DNA from: Lysobacteraceae bacterium SCN 69-320
Lineage (GTDB): Bacteria; Pseudomonadota; Gammaproteobacteria; Xanthomonadales; Rhodanobacteraceae
Length of the DNA: 47,347 nt
Assembly: GCA_001725155.1 (NCBI GenBank)
Contig: MEFP01000023.1
Span: 1-47,347 of the forward strand
Reading direction: 5' to 3'
Below are positions 45,143 to 47,347 of this stretch, piece after piece; position 1 is the first letter of the stretch, and every line of letters begins with the position of its first letter. The notes beneath the pieces were generated by a model. The model saw only the letters and a program-made list of their open reading frames with translations, had not been told where the DNA came from and searched no databases. The position numbers and the translations under genes are program-made.

Positions 45143-45191
45143 TTGACACCAAGCCGTCGTGAGCTCAGCATTCTCACTGCGATTGGTGAGA
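45143..45191 (+). promoter_or_regulatory. Promoter and dyad before the three-gene operon
   Basis: TTGACA (45143-45148) is a good -35; the -10 is weak. A perfect dyad TCTCAC-N8-GTGAGA (45172-45191) overlaps the ribosome binding site GGTGAG seven bases before the ATG at 45198. It could be an operator or a hairpin that hides the ribosome site. Confidence 0.55.
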
Positions 45192-45197
45192 TATGTC

Positions 45198-45761
45198 ATG
45201 ATCTATTCCATCAGGCGGTTGGCGAACACCGAGGTTGCGGCGGGGGCTCAGGCTGGTCGGCGGGTGTTCGTCGCCCTGGTGTCGGCCGTGTCGCAGCCCT
45301 CAGAGCCCCAGCCGGTGTTCTTGGACTTCAAAGGGATTGAGGCGGCGACGGGTTCGTTCCTCCGCGAATGCGTGTTTGCTTTCCGCGACCACTGCAGGCA
45401 CGCGATGGAAAACGCCTACCCGGTGGTGGCCAATGCCACAGCCGTGGTCGTTGAGGAGCTGGCCTTCTACGCCAAGAGTCAGGCAGATGCGGTGTGGCAC
45501 TGCGAGCTGTCGGAGCATGGACGGGTGGGTTCTCCCAACCTCATCGGGCGGGACAACCTTGAGGCGGGCCAGCAGCAGGCATTGAAGTGGGTGGACGAGT
45601 TGCCGGAGGCCACGGCACCCGCCATGACCCAGCAATCCGGACAGGCGGTAGGCGCCACCGCCTGGAACAACCGCCTTTCGGCGCTGGCCGCCAAGGGGCT
45701 CATCATGGAGCAGCGGCGCGGCAAGACCAAAATCTTTCGTCCGGTATTGGGAGCTTCCTGA
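45198..45761 (+). CDS. STAS-like (DUF4325-type) protein with C-terminal winged helix
   Basis: The 187-aa protein has a STAS-like core (VFVALVSAV, then PVFLDFKGIEAATGSFLREC, residues about 22-58), as in DUF4325 proteins, and a C-terminal segment AWNNRLSALAAKGLIMEQRRGKTKIFRP that looks like a winged helix. STAS-like proteins usually act as switches with anti-sigma-like ATPases; none is seen here. Gene ends overlap the next start by one base (TGATG). The start could be upstream (GTG 45159), but ATG 45198 places the fold and a GGTGAG site best. It is the first gene of a three-gene unit. Confidence 0.7.
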   Translation: MIYSIRRLANTEVAAGAQAGRRVFVALVSAVSQPSEPQPVFLDFKGIEAATGSFLRECVFAFRDHCRHAMENAYPVVANATAVVVEELAFYAKSQADAVWHCELSEHGRVGSPNLIGRDNLEAGQQQALKWVDELPEATAPAMTQQSGQAVGATAWNNRLSALAAKGLIMEQRRGKTKIFRPVLGAS

Positions 45762-46111
45762 TGGGACTGGATTACATCCGCACCACGCGGGGCAAGCCCT
45801 GGCGCAAACAGTGGGCGCAGGGCTTGAACTTGATGAACGAGCCCACGCTGTTCGACATCGCGTTCAACACGCGGCGGCGGACCGTTTCTGCATTCGTTGA
45901 AGTCGAGAATCCGCCCGCTAACGGCGCCGAACTCTTGCTGGAGCTGATTGGCTCCGATGCGTTCGTCTTTGACGGCCAGCGCCGCGTCGCGAGGGTGGAG
46001 AACCTCCCCGATGACGTGCTGGTGTTGCTGCATCGTACCGACAACATCGCCCTTGCCACGGTGGAACACGTCAGCTTGTTCGGCGACATGATGGAGCTGT
46101 CCCTGAAATGA
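45761..46111 (+). CDS. 116-aa protein of unknown function in the island operon
   Basis: The protein starts MGLDYIRTTRGKPWRKQWAQGLN, a basic N-terminus, then alternating strands and ends HVSLFGDMMELSLK. It has no Cys and no recognised motif. It is overlapped on both sides: one base with the STAS-like gene and ATGA (46108-46111) with the Cys-rich gene. Tight coupling suggests a subunit or chaperone of the next protein. I do not recognise the family. Confidence 0.7.
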   Translation: MGLDYIRTTRGKPWRKQWAQGLNLMNEPTLFDIAFNTRRRTVSAFVEVENPPANGAELLLELIGSDAFVFDGQRRVARVENLPDDVLVLLHRTDNIALATVEHVSLFGDMMELSLK

Positions 46112-47286
46112 TCGCCCAACTTCCGAACGTCGTCCTCCTGCCGGACGGACCGACCTGGGACGATTCGCGTGCGAACCCCCTGGCGCTCGGTTGCCGCACC
46201 TGTCCCGATTTCGCCGCTTGCGGAGGGCTCCACACGGCCGATGCCGCCTTCGATTGCGGCGATCGGTGCAAGTGCGCCGACCCGTCGGCTTGCGACGTGG
46301 TGTGCCGCAAGAAGCCAGCCCGGTTCCGTGCTCAGCGCTTGGAGATCGGTGGGTTCTCGCTCGACAACGTCGAGCGCGCGCCGGTGTTGCCACACCCCGC
46401 CTTTCCGCTGGTTGTGCCGCTCATTGACCACGGCTATAGGCGAACGGGCACGCTCAAAGAAAGCTTTGTGGCCGTTCCGCTCTATCGGCTTTACAACAAA
46501 GGCACGGGCATCCCGTTCTTCTCCAATAAGGCGGAGGTGTGCGCGCATTTTCGCATTTCCCTCGATGCGACCATCATCGCGTCGGGCGTGGCCCGGGATT
46601 TCCGCATCGAACCCTGGTGGGGCTTTTCGACCCCCGAGTTCCTGAAGCAACTGAGCTCGTTGGGAATCGCGCTGTTCACCGTGCCCAATTTCAGTGTGTT
46701 CAGCGACGTGCCGCGGACCGACAACCTTCACGCCATCAAGCGCATCGGGCTGTCGTATGCGGCCATGGTCAACGCCGGCTTGCCGACGGCCCTTCATTTG
46801 AACGCCCGCACGGAACGGGACTACGCCAACTGGCTGAAGTTCATTCGGGAGCGGCAAGAGGTCCAGGCCGTCGCTTTTGAGTTCGGAACCGGCGCGGGAA
46901 GCGAAGGGCGGATCGACTGGCACATTGCGCAACTGTGTGCACTGGCCGATGGGGTAGGTCGCCCGTTGATCCTGGTGCTTCGTGGGGGGATACGTCGCCT
47001 CGTACAGTTGCACGCGCACTTTTCCCGCGTGGTAGTCCTCGACACCATGCCTTTCGCGAAGACCCGCCAGCGCCAACGCGCGGTGGTGAAGGACACGGGA
47101 TTTCTGGCTTGGCCGTCCGCCGCCGAAGAATTCGGCCGCGGCAAACCTTTGGACGCTCTGCTTGCGCACAACATCGAGCTGTCCCGCCGCGCCATCATCG
47201 ACCCGCCCGAGCCGCTGTACCACTCACGTGCTATTGCGGGAGTCCGGGTGAACCGCCCCGAGAATCCTGGAGGCTCCGGATTGTGA
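46108..47286 (+). CDS. Cys-rich, DUF4417-like (TIM-barrel-like) protein
   Basis: The 392-aa protein carries eight Cys between residues 29 and 66 (CRTC, C38, C50, C54, C56, C62, C66), suited to a metal cluster or zinc. The middle (about 145-330) has alternating strands and helices, with VPNFSVFSDVPRTDN, LPTALHLNARTERDYANW and AFEFGTGAG, faintly like DUF4417 of phage and island genes. The C-terminal part is Arg-rich (TRQRQRAVVKDTG). Radical-SAM type CxxxCxxC is not seen. The assignment is weak. It ends the three-gene operon and is followed by a hairpin. Confidence 0.6.
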   Translation: MIAQLPNVVLLPDGPTWDDSRANPLALGCRTCPDFAACGGLHTADAAFDCGDRCKCADPSACDVVCRKKPARFRAQRLEIGGFSLDNVERAPVLPHPAFPLVVPLIDHGYRRTGTLKESFVAVPLYRLYNKGTGIPFFSNKAEVCAHFRISLDATIIASGVARDFRIEPWWGFSTPEFLKQLSSLGIALFTVPNFSVFSDVPRTDNLHAIKRIGLSYAAMVNAGLPTALHLNARTERDYANWLKFIRERQEVQAVAFEFGTGAGSEGRIDWHIAQLCALADGVGRPLILVLRGGIRRLVQLHAHFSRVVVLDTMPFAKTRQRQRAVVKDTGFLAWPSAAEEFGRGKPLDALLAHNIELSRRAIIDPPEPLYHSRAIAGVRVNRPENPGGSGL

Positions 47287-47310
47287 GTCACGCCACCATG
47301 GCGGACTCAC
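47283..47310 (+). terminator. Hairpin overlapping the stop codon of the last gene
   Basis: GTGAGTC (47283-47289, includes the TGA) pairs with GACTCAC (47304-47310), with an inner stem CGCC / GGCG around a five-base loop and a single bulged A. It ends the operon; no T-tract follows within the window. Confidence 0.65.
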
Positions 47311-47347
47311 GGATTGCTGCGTAGTAGCGTGCCTCGGCTTCTGCCGG

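Overview
The window reads as chromosome of a high-GC, respiratory, Gram-negative bacterium, most likely a gammaproteobacterium of the Xanthomonadales/Rhodanobacteraceae type. Grounds: several periplasmic c-type cytochromes, a lipoprotein signal peptide, a three-domain NirK, quinol-type NorB, NnrS and SirB2 family proteins, a MrfA/MrfB repair pair, a MocR regulator and a LytTR two-component pair. The lineage is inferred from gene content only.

Left part (1-20 kb): a 5'-truncated secreted protein with four exact 261-bp repeats and a degenerate zinc-protease motif; RecQ; secreted and membrane proteins of unknown role; a PQQ-type sugar dehydrogenase fold; a coupled MrfA helicase / MrfB exonuclease pair; a coupled sensor kinase / LytTR regulator pair; a membrane-anchored glutaredoxin next to a tiny secreted peptide with four evenly spaced Cx3C motifs; a coupled MarR / zinc-ribbon pair; small hypothetical genes and a GFA-family protein.

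Middle (20-38 kb): a tightly packed minus-strand operon (c4-like cytochrome, tri-haem cytochrome, MocR, DUF2909, small membrane protein), then a denitrification block. The block has an orphan receiver, a universal stress protein, an FNR-type regulator with an altered cysteine set, norB-nnrS-sirB2, and further right nirK-nirV-sco. Two perfect and one degenerate FNR/Dnr-type boxes (TTGAT-N4-ATCAA) lie at nearly the same distance, about 64 bp, upstream of usp, norB and nirK, which suggests one nitric-oxide or low-oxygen regulon. Between the nor and nir parts sit a desaturase/DUF2000 pair and a large stand-alone P-loop ATPase with its own AT-rich promoter, apparently acquired.

Right part (38-47 kb): an aldo/keto reductase, NhaA, then a genomic island. 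It begins at a 3' half of tRNA-Phe (41225-41270) followed by a tyrosine integrase. Its cargo is a HEPN-like protein, a DUF3883 protein and a three-gene overlapping operon (STAS-like/winged-helix protein, a 116-aa protein, and a Cys-rich DUF4417-like protein) that ends in a hairpin. This last operon is my best candidate for an undescribed system. The island continues past the window.
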